Shown here piece by piece: positions 23,854 through 36,954 of a stretch of 64,000 nt of DNA (position 1 is the stretch's first letter; each line of letters begins with the position of its first letter). Both the position numbers and the translations under genes were made by a program. Source of the DNA: Chelonoidis abingdonii (Eukaryota > Chordata > Testudines > Testudinidae); NCBI RefSeq assembly GCF_003597395.2, contig NC_133773.1, positions 129,723,452-129,787,451 of the forward strand, given 5' to 3'. A model generated the notes under the pieces. That model was not told where the DNA came from. It did not search any database and was given only the letters and a program-made list of their open reading frames with translations.

Positions 23854-24075
23854 GATCAGCTGTGCTCAAGCTGGCACACTCCCAATGCTGATCAAACAGG
23901 AAATGGGAAATCAAAAATTCCCAAAGCTTTAGCAGGGAAGGGGCTGTTTCCTGTGTACCTTGCTGTGGTGCAGCAGCGTTGAGAATGACCTCCGGAGCAG
24001 TCACAGATGAGCATTGTGGGACACCACCTGGAGGCCAATTAAGTAAAATTACACAATGCTGCATCTACACTACCA

Positions 24076-27000
24076 TCCAGGCCTAGAGCCTCAAAGGTAT
24101 TTAGGCACTTAACCCTCACTGTTCAGTGGGGGTTAGATGTCTGTATGTACCCAGGCTACAATACAGACTAATAAGTAGCAGTGTCTTCCCTGCCCTGTAA
24201 CCTGGTGTGCCCTTTACAAGACTTTGCTCTGGTAGTCTCCAGTCTGGCCTATTCACAGCCTCCAGCATGCAAGTCACTCTCAGTGGGATGTGTGTACACA
24301 CGCACCGCAGCCTATACTGCAGGATGACCCCACCACACTCTCAGTCTTAGATTCCGCCCCCGCCCAGAAATGTCTGTCTTGCATTTCCCAGCCATCTCTT
24401 AGACTAAGAAATAGAATCCGTAGTTCGAGTACTACAGATTCAAATAATGTGCACAGACCTTGTTACCCCAATTGGAGTTTCACAGACACTTCAATCTAAA
24501 CACATTGGATTACATATAACAAGTGTATTAGCCACAAAGAGCTTGAGTACAGGTAATGAGGCATAAAAGTCAAAAATGATTACAAGAAAGAAAGATACAA
24601 CTGGGGCTTAATTTATACTGTTTAAATTTAACACAAGGTTCTCTCACCACACACTCTCAGCAGTCTTACCTACCAAAATCCTTAGGTCAGGATCCTTTTC
24701 CAGTTCAGTGGCTGCTTCCTTTGTCACTTCTGATGTGGTGACTTGATAGAGAGAGAGAGAAAGAAAAAAAAGAGGAGTGCTTTGAGGTGTTTGTCCCTCC
24801 TTTTTATAGTGTCAGTCCCCTTCTTGGAAAACATTTCCAGCTGAGATTCTGGAGACAAAAAGTCTATGGAGAAGGATGTTCCCTACTCCTTTTTTTCACC
24901 TGTTTTAGGATTCTTTGCCTACCCTTCATGCTTGATGACTATTTACTACTTAAATGAAAACAAAGCAGAGCACACATTTCTTTGCTCAAGACAGACCTGT
25001 TTGCCAACTTCTGCTGTGGTTCGGAACATTTTATCCAGAGACATTTTAACTTCAAACAATGTTGCCACACCTCCTCAGGATAGTATCAACCAGTAAATTA
25101 GGAGTATTCAGAAGATCTCACACAAGGCATACTTTGGGCCAAGATTACTAGAACAGCATAGGGTGTGGACACGGAGGTACATTCTGTTAGTGTCTCAATA
25201 TCTTTGAAAGCCAAGCTGGGGCCTAGATGTTCAAAGGTGTTGACTGTCTTCTTTAGTTCCTCCCAAAACCCATGGGAGCAGAGGATGCTCAGCACTTTTG
25301 TAAAAAAGGTAGACACTGAAGTTTGAAACTAAATAAACTTCTGACCCAAACCTATGAGATACAGAAGAGCAATTTTCTATCACTGTGTCGAATGTATATG
25401 TAAGCTGAGTAAATATGCCAGGTAGAGCCAGTCAGAGGACTATTCCCACATTGACTGTTACAAGTCAAGCCAAAGCCTTTTAATATCAACTGTTGATGCA
25501 ATGTCCGTAGAAGCCTAGAGGCTGGAGGGCGAAAGCTCCTTACTTCAAAAAGGGAAACTGTGTTTTAAAACTGGATCCATTCTAGCCCTGTCAACAGGAC
25601 AGCTCTCTATTATCTCAGAAACTTACACAACATTACAATTCTTGAGAGGCTTCTTCTTTTAACGGAGTTGAGTGTATTCTCCCCCACCAGCAAATGACAA
25701 AGTTGAAAGAGACCCATAGGTTTTGCTATGGATTTAGAAGTTTGGCAAATCAAACAGCTCAGTAGATGTTGGGCTTTTGTGACTTGAAGGCTGTTCTAAT
25801 CTGCAAACAAAGGAATTGGGGGTGGGGAGAAAAGGGCAGAAAAAGGCTTTCGTGGAAAATATCAACCAGAAAATCCACTGTAGACAGTGCTTTGTCACTT
25901 TGCTGTTGAATGGTGACTCAGTTGGTTCATTTAGCTCAGCAAGCTGGATTCTAATTATACCAAATGCCGACTTGTCGACAGTGGGTTCAACATTTCCTAA
26001 AAGCAAGCTCCTCACGTCATTACACCCCTCCCCACACACACACAGAAAAGCATTGATGTGGGGGCAAATGGCTGGCAGAAAATTGGGCTTGGCTGATTTC
26101 CTGTATAACACAAAACACACAAACACAGCCACCCACCACACACTAATTCCAACAAATGCCTTAGAATCAAGCGCCAGCAGGCTCCTACATGGGGTTTACC
26201 AGCTGAACAGAAAACAGTTTTACTGAGTTTCGACTGAGTTCTTGTTTTGGTGCCAGAGTAACAGCTGTAGCAGCTGCGGTTGCCTTTTACCACCCTGCAG
26301 GGGCACCTGCTGAGGCCACGGAAGTGAAAACCCACAAAGATGCAATTTTCTTTTAATTACAGTGGTCTGTGTTTGGCACCCAGCCATGCAAAACAATGAC
26401 TGTACTCTCAGATGAATCCCTCCGATAATTTTTTTTTTTAAATAATGCCCATGGGGAATAGGTTTGGGTGGCCCTGCTGTTATTGGGGGACAGAATGGGG
26501 CACCCTATATGTATGGTCACTGTAAGAAAAATAACCAAAAAGCCCCAACAGTATTTGTTACATGATATTTGTGTAGATTGGTTAAGCAACACACTGTGCC
26601 TTTCAGAACAGTTTGGCCACAACTACACCTGCACCTCCATGGATATCGCAGAGAAGTGGCCATATGGTCTTCTTCCCCACACAGCATCCTCGCAGAAGGC
26701 AGCCATGAGTTGACTCTGAGTATTTCAGTGTGAAAAGGAAGGTTAACTGGCTAGAGGTCTCTGACTTGCACGATGCTGTGGAAAGGGCACTGCTAGGTGG
26801 GACCACATCTCCATCCTCTGTGCAGTGAGATGGTTGCACCAGAGAGCACTTGCTGTGCCTTTCAAAAGGTGCACAATGCTTCCCCTCACCTGCCTCATAC
26901 AAGCATAAGGTCCCCAGCTCTGCCACATGGATAGTGCTCCTGCTCTCTCCTCACTGAGCCTCATAAGAGGTATTATTTGTCCCTGTAGGTCTCCTAACAT

Positions 27001-30000
27001 ACAGCATAGGTAGTGAATCAAGGTCTGTGGCCAAACTGTAGAGATTGCCCCCCCCCACTCCCTTCGCACCAGGCCTGATTCTTCGTTTTAACCCTTCCGT
27101 CCCAGGTTAAAATGCATCACCTGGCAATACAGATTGTGGTGGAAAGCTCAGAGGGAGGAGGATCTCTCAAATGCTGCCAGCAGGAAACAGAAGAGTTGGT
27201 AGATCATTTTAATTTGCAAGTGATGCAAATTAAAACAAAGTGATGCAGGTTACACATCAAGTTACCATCTGGTCCAAATCAGCAAAACTCCATTGAAGTC
27301 AAATTAACCCATTTATACCAGCAAAGAATTTGGCCCCATAAGCAGCTACCCAACTGCTTCCATCCACAGTGTTAGAGGAATGGATACGTGGGACAAGCTA
27401 AGTAATTATCTAACAAAAAAGCCTTCAGTCTCTCTCCCACCCGCACCCAAAACCCAAGGTTATTTTATTCACTTTACTCAATCCTTACTGAGTCAAAAGT
27501 CCCTGGTATAAGGTCAGTTTGCTAAATTCTACAGCACTCATACCATTCAATGGAGAGCCAGGGTTCCTGGACACAGTTAAGTCCTCATCTGCATTACAAG
27601 GAGAACCTTGGCTACAACCAGGTCCCCCAACATATATTTCACTTGTACTGTGGACATGCCCTGGAACAGTTGCAGGATGGTTTTGGCCTATGGAAAGGGC
27701 TGCCCTAATTTAGCACCTTAGTGACATGGGACCCTGAATTCTATTTTCTAAAGAGATTTATGTGCCTAAATACATTTGAGGCTCTGGGCCTTAAGGATGT
27801 CAGGATTGCTGAAAGTCAATGGGAATTAGGAGCCTAAGTTACTTGGGTGACTGAAAAATTTTCCCCAGGCTGCTAAATTCTGCTCTCAACTTCACCTGTG
27901 AAACCCCATTGACTTCAGTAGAGCTGCACACCTACAACTGCCTGCACTCAGCTTTCCTACAAGGCAAGTAATCATCCTGCATTGTACTCGGCACGTGTCC
28001 CCCAATAGGCAATGCTGGCACAGGCCAGTATTGGGGCAGTGGCAGAATTGTACTGCCACATGGGTGTTCCAGGAGGAACTGGGCAGCAAGAGGTCCAAGT
28101 CCTTCAATAACCCCCCTGCCCCCGGCTCCCAAGGTGCACCATACACCTCTCCATGCAGCTGGCCATGTCAGCCAATCTGTGCTGAGGGGAGGAATAGGAG
28201 CATGGATCTGCCTCTGCCTGGCCCCTTCAGGGTTTCCTGTAGCTGCAGGGGCATAGAAGGGAACAATTGTAAGCTGCCTGGAGTGCAGACGGATTATACC
28301 ACCCTGCACAAGGGCCAGGCACAAGCAGGGAAGGCTCCTTGTGTCTTCCTCTCCCGAGGGCTCACAATGCATCCATGCAAGGGCCAGACAACCTGGCCCT
28401 CAATAGCCATTCCCTCACATATTGTCATAAGAGGGATCATTAGCCTGTGCTGTAATGAGGGATGTTCACTGCATTCATCAGCCTACCACGAAGACTAGCT
28501 TTCACCAGTCACTGACTGGATTGGATATATGGGGCAACTGGATAGAAGAACTGTTATTCTCAGCACACTCTGCCAGTTCAATTGGCTGACATATCCACAT
28601 CCTCTAGGAGGTGAGACAAGGGGCAAGTGCTGAATCCTCACATGACAAAATGAGACCCCTCAGTCTCCCAGTCTTCCCCACTTCCAGAAAGGAGCTAGCA
28701 TTGAAGCCAGTGCAAACATCTTGCCGGTATTCACTCCACAGCCATGAAGTATCACATGAGCTAGGGAGACCCTGTACTCCATCAGCATGTACTGCTATGG
28801 GACAGAGAGAAACCACTGTCAGTGGACAGTGAGCTCTTGCTTGCAATGGCAACAATGACTATGTTTGTTCAAGGGAAACAAGTGGTGATAGAAGACGAGC
28901 TATAAGAAAGCTTCTGGCTTCTTGTGCTCAATAAATGAGAGGAATTATTCACTAAAGACTGGAGCTAGACACTGAACTGAGTGGGCTTTTGATACGTCTG
29001 TAGCTATGATTCAACTTCCGAAGAACTTTATTCCAATGAAGTGTAATACACACTCGGGGTTATTTAGGAATGTAAACGGTGGATCTGCCTGCCTTCCTTT
29101 GGCGCAGTCATTACTGACTTCATTACAAATAATGTTTTCCATTCAGAATTCCTGCAGGATTGTTCATTAGCCATAGCTATAACAAGTAGCATCGTACCAC
29201 CATTAATGTAGCTTTTATGAAGATAATAGGCCTAGTTCTCCTCCCACACTGGAGAAAGTCTATTCAAATCAATGGGGTAAATGAGGGGTGGGGGAAAAAG
29301 AGTCAAGGCCATTGACTTCAGTGGAGTTACTTCTGATGTACAGCACTAGAAGTGAGAGGAGAATCAGGCCTGAAGCACAATAGGCAAATTATCCAAATAA
29401 AAAGTCAAAATTTGGAAGACAATTTTATGGCAAACCATCCTCTTCCTCCCTCTCTTGAGATATGTGAGGAGATGCCTCACATTGTGCAAAATGGCTGAAA
29501 CACATGCTCATAGGCACAAGGCATTCACCTAGCTGTTATCAGGCTTTGGACCAGGGTTGTATGTGTCGGGCGGGAAGGATATGGGTGATGAGGGAATGTA
29601 TGGAATGAAACAGGTCTCATTCTATATGATGCATCAACATGCTCACTAGAGGCTCAAAATTATGCTGTGAAACCTGGCCTCCTGGAGTGAACAGGCTGTG
29701 CAAGACAGAGCCTTCCAGTACAGTCTAGCAGACCCTTTCATGGAGGTGGCAGTTTTAATATATTTATATAAATAAAAATAATTTCCCTTTTTCCAAAAAA
29801 GATAGCAAACCATTGCCTCATTCACAGTGCACCCTGCTACTTGGCTGATGAACAACAGCCCTGCAGAGAAACCAACAGCATTATGGAAGAGTACAGGCCA
29901 GATTCTTCTGGATGATGGGGCAGCTTTGCATCACTCCGCCAACACAAAGCTACCCTACAGCCAGCTTAGGCTGCAGCTAGAGAGAATTTTCCTAAAGCAG

Positions 30001-32251
30001 AGGCTTCTCAAGCAGCTCAGAGCTGACTGTCAGCTTCTACAGTCTCCTCCCCAGCCTCTGGCACAGGTGGCATGGCTAGGAAAAGGGGGCATGGCTTTAA
30101 CTGGAGAGGAGAGAATCTCTAGCTGTTGAAACATTTCCTTACTCTAATTTAGACAGGGGATTAGAAAGGCACTTAAGTGACTCCATGACTGGGAGCAGGG
30201 CATCTTGGCACTTCATCTCCTCAGCTGAACCAAGCACTCCTCAATCACAGCTGAGAATCTAGGACTATATTGTAACGTACATACACTAATGGGCAGAGTC
30301 AAGGTGACAAAGGCTACCTTAACTTTTGTGTTTCACGAGTTAAGTACTTTTTTCGCACGCAAGATTCTTTAAATGCAGTTTGCTGCATACAACTCTGCAT
30401 TATGCCTATTTGCTATCCCTAATTTTAAAGCATTACCTCTCCAGGTAATCCCACAACATTGTACTAAAAGTTGGGCCAAATTCTACTGTCAGTCACACAC
30501 CCACAACCCTGTTATGTTCAGCACCAGCCCAAGAGCCAAATGTCCTCAGTGTCTTTTAACCCATTCACTTAGGGCTGTCTCCTAACCCTAGCACACAGGC
30601 TAAGTAGCCAGGATGCACTTTAAAAAGTGCCTGGGGGAGCACCAGGAAAGGAACACTTCCTATTCTGGCCTTTGTGAGGCCGCTACAGTAATCCCTTGAT
30701 TCAATAGCAACAAGCAAAGCAGCAAGCAGGCTCAGTCATGGGAAAGATCTTTATTGAGAGGCCTATGCTTGTTTGGTAGCAGCATGACCCAGCTTGCACG
30801 GTTGAGCCCTAGCATCATAGCAAGTCCCTTGAAGCCTGACTCTTTCAGATCATACTACAGATCCACAAGGCGAAACAGTCAGTAGATCCATGTAGTTGCA
30901 GATACATTAGCTCAACTCTTATCCCCACCACCACCCCCATATGGCAGAGGCAGGAACTGAACTCAGCCCCTGAGACCCAAGGTGGTATCGTAGGCTGGCG
31001 AGGAATAATGGCCCTGTGGTGATTTGTCAGTTTCTCGTTAAAAGTTACTCCTCATAGGAGAAGCAAGGAACTTCCTTCTTTTCCTTCCATTAAAGCAGCG
31101 TGTGTTGTAGATATCATAACATTACTTGAATATTTTATTCTCTCTAAGCATTTCATATAGAGGGGCAGGAAACTCAGAGAACCTCAGCTACTGAGGTAAC
31201 ATTCTTTACTGATCTTGGCAAAACGGGATCATTTTTGAGAGCAACCAGTGTCTGCCAATACTCATAAGCATCAGTGTTTCTGTGAGAGAGGTTAAAGACT
31301 GAACGAAAGGGTATATGGTACTGAGCCACAGTTTGAGCTGACTTTGGATTTAAGTGCACACACACACCCACCCATCCACCACTGCTGGTTAAGTGTAGTG
31401 TTGGACTTCACGTTTAACAGATCCATAGTCAGCCAGCTCAATTTTCATTTTGTTGACAGCTGCAGTAAGAGTCCCCTTTGCATACAATAGCTGTGTGAAG
31501 GGCTGAAAAGCCTATTGACATGAGGACTGTTCCTGAGCCAACACACTCCCACCCACCTCGCTTCATAGTTCTGTTTAAACTACCCAGAACTCTGGCTTTG
31601 GCTCCAGTCTCCTGTTTATTAGGGCTCTTTCCCCAAAGTGTGTGACTCTGGGTGACTCCCTGCTTCAGGCTGGACTCACCCCTCCAAAAACAGCTGTAGA
31701 GTATTGGGATGCTCCCCAAATCCCACTTCCATGACAGAGGTGTGGAAATAGTACTGGAACCGCTCTGGTATTTTAATACAAAATGTGGGCAAGCACTGCA
31801 TTTTCTTTTGCAAACAGATGCTGTGACAGCTTTTGGGGTACTTAGGACTGAGAGTCACTCAGTCAGCCTGTGCCTTCAGAGAGATGGTGTCTTGTCTGTG
31901 ATAGCTGGGTGTCAACACCCCAACACCACCAGACTTTCAGCCACTCAAGAACTCTCCTCTGGAGTATGTCAGCCATATTGTTGCCTTGCAAGCTAACAGG
32001 TAAATTCTAGTACCCTTGAAGTGTTCCCCCAGGATCTCTGACCCCTGGCACTCTCAGAAATCTCACATGCTTTGGTCCCAAAGGAGAAGTGTACTCCAGT
32101 TGAAACTTATACCATTTTTTCCATATAACTCACAGCACTTGTAATGAAGCAAAAGGTTTAAGAAAGAATAAAGATTCTACTAGAAATGAGAAAGTGAAGG
32201 AAACAAATGATAATGCAAAACAAAGTCATTAAACATGACGGGAGGAGGGGA
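24076..32251. other. Unassigned sequence, no gene recognised
   Basis: About 8 kb with no recognisable gene. Scattered bits such as ccattgacttcagtggagtt (29310) are common amniote foldback/CR1-like relics. A possible LTR on the minus strand around 24250-25095 is suggested only by a TATA-like box (ctccttttt then atagtg at 24796-24810) and is not called. The Cys-, His- and Pro-rich frames at 25734-26335, 27932-28498 and 31438-31996 overlap on opposite strands and have no recognised domains. Confidence 0.4.
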
Positions 32252-32325
32252 GAGGGAGGGATAGCTCAGTGGTTTGAGCATTGGCCTGCTAAACCCAGGG
32301 TTGTGAATTCAACCCTGGGTTTCCC
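32252..32325 (+). mobile_element. tRNA-derived SINE head, truncated
   Basis: gggatagctcagtggtttga (A-box region), ttggcctgctaaaccc, then gggttgtgaattcaaccc, a B-box-like motif. Same family as 771-933 but only the tRNA-like head is present; the body and CR1-like tail are missing. Not a functional tRNA: no matching acceptor arm or CCA-side stem. Confidence 0.8.
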
Positions 32326-33239
32326 CACAAAGTTCAGTCTGTTGCAAAACTGCCTGGCTTCACAGGAACCAGGATCCAACCTTTCATGAAAAAACTCCTC
32401 CTCCCCCACCCACCAAGCTGTCTCCTCAGTGAATGGATCCAGAATGCCTTTTCCCACTCTGCTTCAGTGGGACAGTCTTGTCTTTATTCATAGAAGATGA
32501 TCCCACCTGTTATAGTGTTCCTGTTTTACATCCAAGTGGTTCCAATTGTTTGCAGCGGTCTCTGTTGGTTTTCCCATTGACTGTTTTGGGATGAGGTAAA
32601 ATGATAGACAATTGAGCGTGGTTAGCCAGTGATGTAATATAAGGGATTGGAAGTCACTCTCTCCTGCATTAATAGGCCATCACTAAGTACTACGATTCCC
32701 TGGTTACTCCTTTTTAACTGCAAGACCATACGGGCATCAACTTACTTAAGGAATAATGTAACTATATTTATCATCACCTGTACACACATCATGCCACGAT
32801 TACAATCAAGTTGCAAGCTTTCAAGAGACCTTAATATTACTCTTTATGAGCAAATACCTTGTAAGCAGTGCATTTGATGTAGTGAGTTTGTCAGATCAGA
32901 GATGAGAGTTGTTTGCAAAGAACAGGGAACCCCATTCCAAGGGGCCTTTGTATACTAATAGAGCAAAATCACTGATGAGACATGAAAACTCACCACAAAG
33001 AGCAACAAAATGAGAGAGCGTGTACATCAACCTGATCCCACAGAGTGCTCCTGCTTCATGGAGCTGTACAAGTATCTATCAACCAACTAGGCACCAAATC
33101 TAAGGAATTTACAAGTTATTTTGTTTTCTAAGACAAGTGTATTAGAAAGGTGCTGAAGTGACACAATGGAGAGTCATGTCTTTTGTCCATGGGACAGGTG
33201 CAATACAGGTTGCAGAAGGCCACTACCAGAAAATTAATG

Positions 33240-33445
33240 ATTTCTACTGCAGTAATGCCTAGAGGCTCCTGCGGAGATAAAGATCTCATTGTTCTAGGTG
33301 CCACATACACACACAGTAAGAGACAGTCCTGGCCCTGTGGAACCGATTAAGATTGCTATGCCCATTTTGCAGCTGAGCATGTAGGCACAGAGATTAAGTG
33401 ATTTGGTCAAGCTCCATAGCAAGAGCCAGGAATAGAATCCTACTC
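33240..33445 (-). mobile_element. MIR-type SINE relic
   Basis: On + there is tctcattgttctaggtgcca, then agagacagtcctggccctgt. These are followed by cccattttgcagctgagcat, ggcacagagattaagtgatt and gccaggaatagaatcc, which is the reverse MIR core (bounds soft). Confidence 0.7.
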
Positions 33446-33839
33446 TAAGACCATGATCAGAACCATAACCATAAAACCATGTTTCCCCTGTCAACATGCC
33501 CTAACTCAACCATGGATTCACCTCAACCTGGAGAGGCTACTTTAAGGGACTGAGGGCAGTTTTTCCATCCCCATTTAAACTATGGACCCATGACATGGCA
33601 TCTAGTTCTGAGGCCAGATTCTGGTCCCTGCTAAGGCTATTTTGGGCGTGGATGGAGGACAGCAGTCAGACGGGGCGAATGATGCCATCCTACAGTCTGG
33701 GGAGGGCATGTTTTGTTAAGGACACCAGAGAATAGCATTATACACCTATGAAAAGTGCAAAAGTGTATTTAATATTTAACATCACCTGACAAGAGTTTCA
33801 TATTAAAGGTCACTTCTTGTGAAGACATGAAGATTTAGA

Positions 33840-34420
33840 GATTAATGCCAAAGGTGACCATTAGATCATCTAGTCCAGGGGTTGGCAACCTCTGGCACAC
33901 AGCTCAGCAGGGTAAGCACCCTGACAGGCTGGGCCAGTTTACCTGCCATGTCGGCAGGTCCGACTGATCGTGGCTTCCACTGGCTGCAGTTCACCGTCCC
34001 AGGCCAATGGGGGGAAGGGGGTGGCGAGAAGCAGTGTGGACAAGGGATGTGCTGGCCATGGCTTCCTGCTGGCCCCATTGGCCTGGGACAGCAAATTGCA
34101 GTGAGTGGGAGCTGTGACTGGCTGAACCCGCCAATGCAGCAGGTAAGCTAACTGGTCCAGCCCGCCAGGGTAAGCACCCTGGTGAGCAGCGTGCCAGAGG
34201 TTGCTGATCCCTGATCTAGTGTGACCTGCTGTCTAACAAAGGGCCACAGAATGCCACACAGTTACCCCAGCACTGAGCCCAATAACTTACATTTGACTAA
34301 GGCATTTCTTCAAGAAAGGCATCCAGTCTTTATTTGAAGCCATCAAGAGACAGAATCCACCATTTCCCTTTGTAGCTTGTTCCAATGGTTACTCACCCTC
34401 ACCGTAAAAAAAGAGAAAGA
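33840..34420 (-). mobile_element. CR1 3' fragment, interrupted by an hAT MITE
   Basis: Before 33876 it reads gtgaccattagatcatctag. After 34221 it resumes with gtgacctgctgtctaacaaa, then ggccacagaatgcc, gaaaggcatccagtctttat and gttccaatggttactcaccc. Together these follow the reverse complement of a CR1 3' region. The hAT at 33876-34213 splits it and gives relative age. Confidence 0.75.
33876..34213. mobile_element. hAT MITE (ggcaacctctggcac ends), near-perfect TSD
   Basis: Left end caggggttggcaacctctgg and right end gtgccagaggttgctgatcc plus ctg, inverted. Target duplications atctagtc (33868-33875) and atctagtg (34214-34221) differ at one base. 338 bp, non-coding, with a partly palindromic GC-rich interior (ggccaatggggg / cccattggcctgg). 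A relative with similar ends is at 46230-46519. Confidence 0.9.
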
Positions 34421-35017
34421 CTTATTTCCAAATTGAAAAGCATAGAGAGTAATGATTGTGAGGTTAATGATCTAGACAGCTGTTCACGAAGCATTAGGCA
34501 GATCTCCAAGTCATTCCACATAGGCCACAGGTGGTCTTGTGCTGTTGGTATTACATTGTTATCCAACCATGCATGCAACAGCTTTGTGCCCTCACTTGCC
34601 ACTTTTGCCTTTTTGAAAGAATTCCTCAGGTGCCACTCTGATCTGACTGGCTAGTGCTGCCTACTGCACATGCGCCACCCTAGTTATATGCACCTCCTGT
34701 GTCTGGATTGCTTTCTGAGGGAGTATTCATTGTTATTCCACCTTCCTGAACACATCTTCCACATTTGTGCTGAGAGGAGTTGCGCACCATTTTGTGTACA
34801 CATGCACACTCCCTCCTTACCTTAAGCCCCTCAATCAGATCTTCATCCAGAGAGAGAGAGAGAGAGAGAGAGAATGCCAAATTTCCTCAGTGTGTGTGCA
34901 CACTCAGCGGTTTGGCCGTTACAGAGATGGGACCAGCCTACATCTCAAGCTGTCCGGGTCCAAAACAATTGACATACACCGACAAGCAAGGATGTACAAA
35001 AAGCATTCCTGCAAGAC
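34421..35017. other. Unassigned sequence with a (GA)n run
   Basis: No gene or repeat recognised other than the microsatellite at 34849-34873. Confidence 0.4.
34849..34873. repeat. (AG)n microsatellite
   Basis: Twelve or so uninterrupted AG units. Confidence 0.95.
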
Positions 35018-35288
35018 ACTAACACTCTTCCCTTTAGCAGTTGGTAGGGTGCTTCCCAGAGTGGGTAGACAGACATATGCCAGCGCTCTAAAAATAGCAG
35101 CGTGGCTGTGGCATACAGGCAGCGGCTTGGGCCTGCCACCCAAATACAATTCCACCTGAACCTCTGGGTACATATTCAAGCAGTTAGCCGAAGCAGCCAC
35201 CTGTGCCACCACAGCCATGCTGCTATTGTTAGTGCATCTGTCTATCTGGGCTGGAAATCACCCTCCCAGCTGCTGTGCGGTCACATCC
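35018..35288. mobile_element. Palindromic MITE (ctgggaatcacacc family), copy 3
   Basis: Interior motif gcgctctaaaaatagcagcg and its inverted counterpart catgctgctattgttagtgc. The right end is gctggaaatcaccctcccag followed by ctgctgtgcggtcacatcc. The left terminus is eroded. Same family as 11464-11743 and 14415-14670. Confidence 0.7.
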
Positions 35289-36954
35289 TTACGGTCAATT
35301 TATTTCAGTCTCATGATTCTTTATTTCTGATGTAAATAATGTTCAGTGATCAAAGTGAGAGGACACCACGTTTGTGTGGAACATAGGTAGCTGTGGGACT
35401 AAAACGAGTTGTGCCCTTTAGTATAAGATACACTTGAAAAGAATGGGATGGAGTACAGTGGTTTGGATCTCAAGTTCCCTACGATGGGGGAAGTTTTGGT
35501 TTGTGCCTATATCAAAGGGAGTAAGCATCAGTTGGGCCGGTAACAAGAAACAGGGAAATTGGGGCTCCCTAATGCTCCACATGCACAGCTTTTTACATGA
35601 AAAAATGTAGTCATTCGTTTTACCATTAGGTGTCAGTAATGTTCTTTCCACTTTAACCCACAGAAGCAGCAGCTGAGCTAAATTTGCCTTTGGTTTTATA
35701 CATGCCTCCTTTTTGAGATCACGACTGAAAAAGGCATCACAGCGCACTCCCCTGGCACGCTAGATGAAGAGGTTCACAGCATGGTCTGACTGCCTGTTCT
35801 CCACCTACTGTACAGTAACTCAAGACCTGTATCTGTCCTATTTCTGATCGGTCTCCAAATTAAGCCAACCAGAGTAATCAGATTGCAGGGAAAAAAGACA
35901 AATATTGAAGGAGCTGGTTAAGCAGACTTTAGCTTTTCACAATTTTCCCATCAAAGCAAAGGGCTTTCAATATTCTGTCACCTGGTAATTACCGTAAGTA
36001 CATCCACTTGCCAACACAATTTCAAAAAAAAAAAATGCCTTATAATAAAATCCCCTGCTAACTTGTAATAGCTCCTTTGGTAGAATACTGGGAATCAAAG
36101 AATCTCTTTGTAAGCAGAGAGAGAGAGAGAGAGAGAGGGTGGAGGGAATCTGGAAGGGCAACATGCATACACAAGAAGCCAGGAAGCAGCAGAGGGAGCA
36201 AACATGGCAAGGCCAATTGTTCTGGGAAGTAAGACATGAGCAGGCATTGGCACAGTAAGGCAACAAAGCATGGTCACAAGGTATCGTGGACATGTATGTT
36301 TGTATATCAGGTCTCTACAATCCCCATTCTCAACTACTTCCTTCTCTCAGAAGGACAGATCCATGTGAGAGTAACTAGAGCCAAGGAGGCAAGTATAATG
36401 ATAGATAACAAAGGAGTATCCAGTAGAGCGCTCACAGCAGTGGGCTTTCACAACACTACTTTTCATAATACTAGCCAAAGTTTAGATCTGGGGCAATGGA
36501 AGATATTAAATTTATCACTGAATTATGGGGCCCCTCATCTCCCCTACAGCAAAGCAGTCAAAGCACATTGTAAGCACAAATGACCTTACCCCAAGACGCC
36601 GTCACGCAGGTGTATCGCTGACTCAGTTTCCCCAACTGTGCCTAGGAAATACTTGTACTCAGAGCTTTCCATACTTACCTAACAGCCTCACAACACTTAT
36701 CACTTCTGGGCCTTAGTTCCATCTACTCTTTTCCGGCGGCAATCCTACCCCTCTCAGATTCAGCCAAGACCTTTGCCTCATATAAGTCTCACAAGGTAGT
36801 CATGTGATCTCCACACCACAACGACTCTTAATCAAGCTTTACTGATTCTTAAATTTCGCCCCAAAACTTTGGCCTTAAACGCAATTATGGCTTACAGCTG
36901 AAAGAATAAACACTGATTACACCAGTGGCTTAGTTAAAGCATGTAAGCATCACA
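35289..36954. other. Unassigned sequence with a (GA)n run
   Basis: Unique-looking DNA. A (GA)n microsatellite is at about 36115-36138 and an A run at 36028-36038. No gene recognised. Confidence 0.4.

Larger units (their letters stand above)
18271..24075 (+). mobile_element. PIF/Harbinger transposon, decayed, with nested hAT and PLE insertions
   Basis: The left end gggcttgtctacattataat followed by attaagtcaacc is a turtle Harbinger-type terminus. The element then gives a transposase relic on + (18808-19712) and two blocks of its Myb/SANT-like second ORF on - (20040-20480 and 23430-23853). Convergent transposase and Myb-like ORFs are the known layout of this superfamily. Between the two Myb blocks lie an hAT remnant (20680-22566) and a pair of inverted Penelope ends (22721-22886). 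The right terminus is not found intact. Sequence similar to the subterminal region (gcattgtgggacacc) ends near 24075. Confidence 0.75.

Noticed and set aside
24030..24075. Right terminal inverted repeat of the Harbinger element
   Set aside because: gcatctacactaccatcc resembles the left end in the wrong orientation; the true right end seems lost, so no border was called from it.
24250..25095. Possible minus-strand LTR with TATA-like box
   Set aside because: No second copy, no TG...CA borders or target duplication visible; one TATA-like box is not enough.
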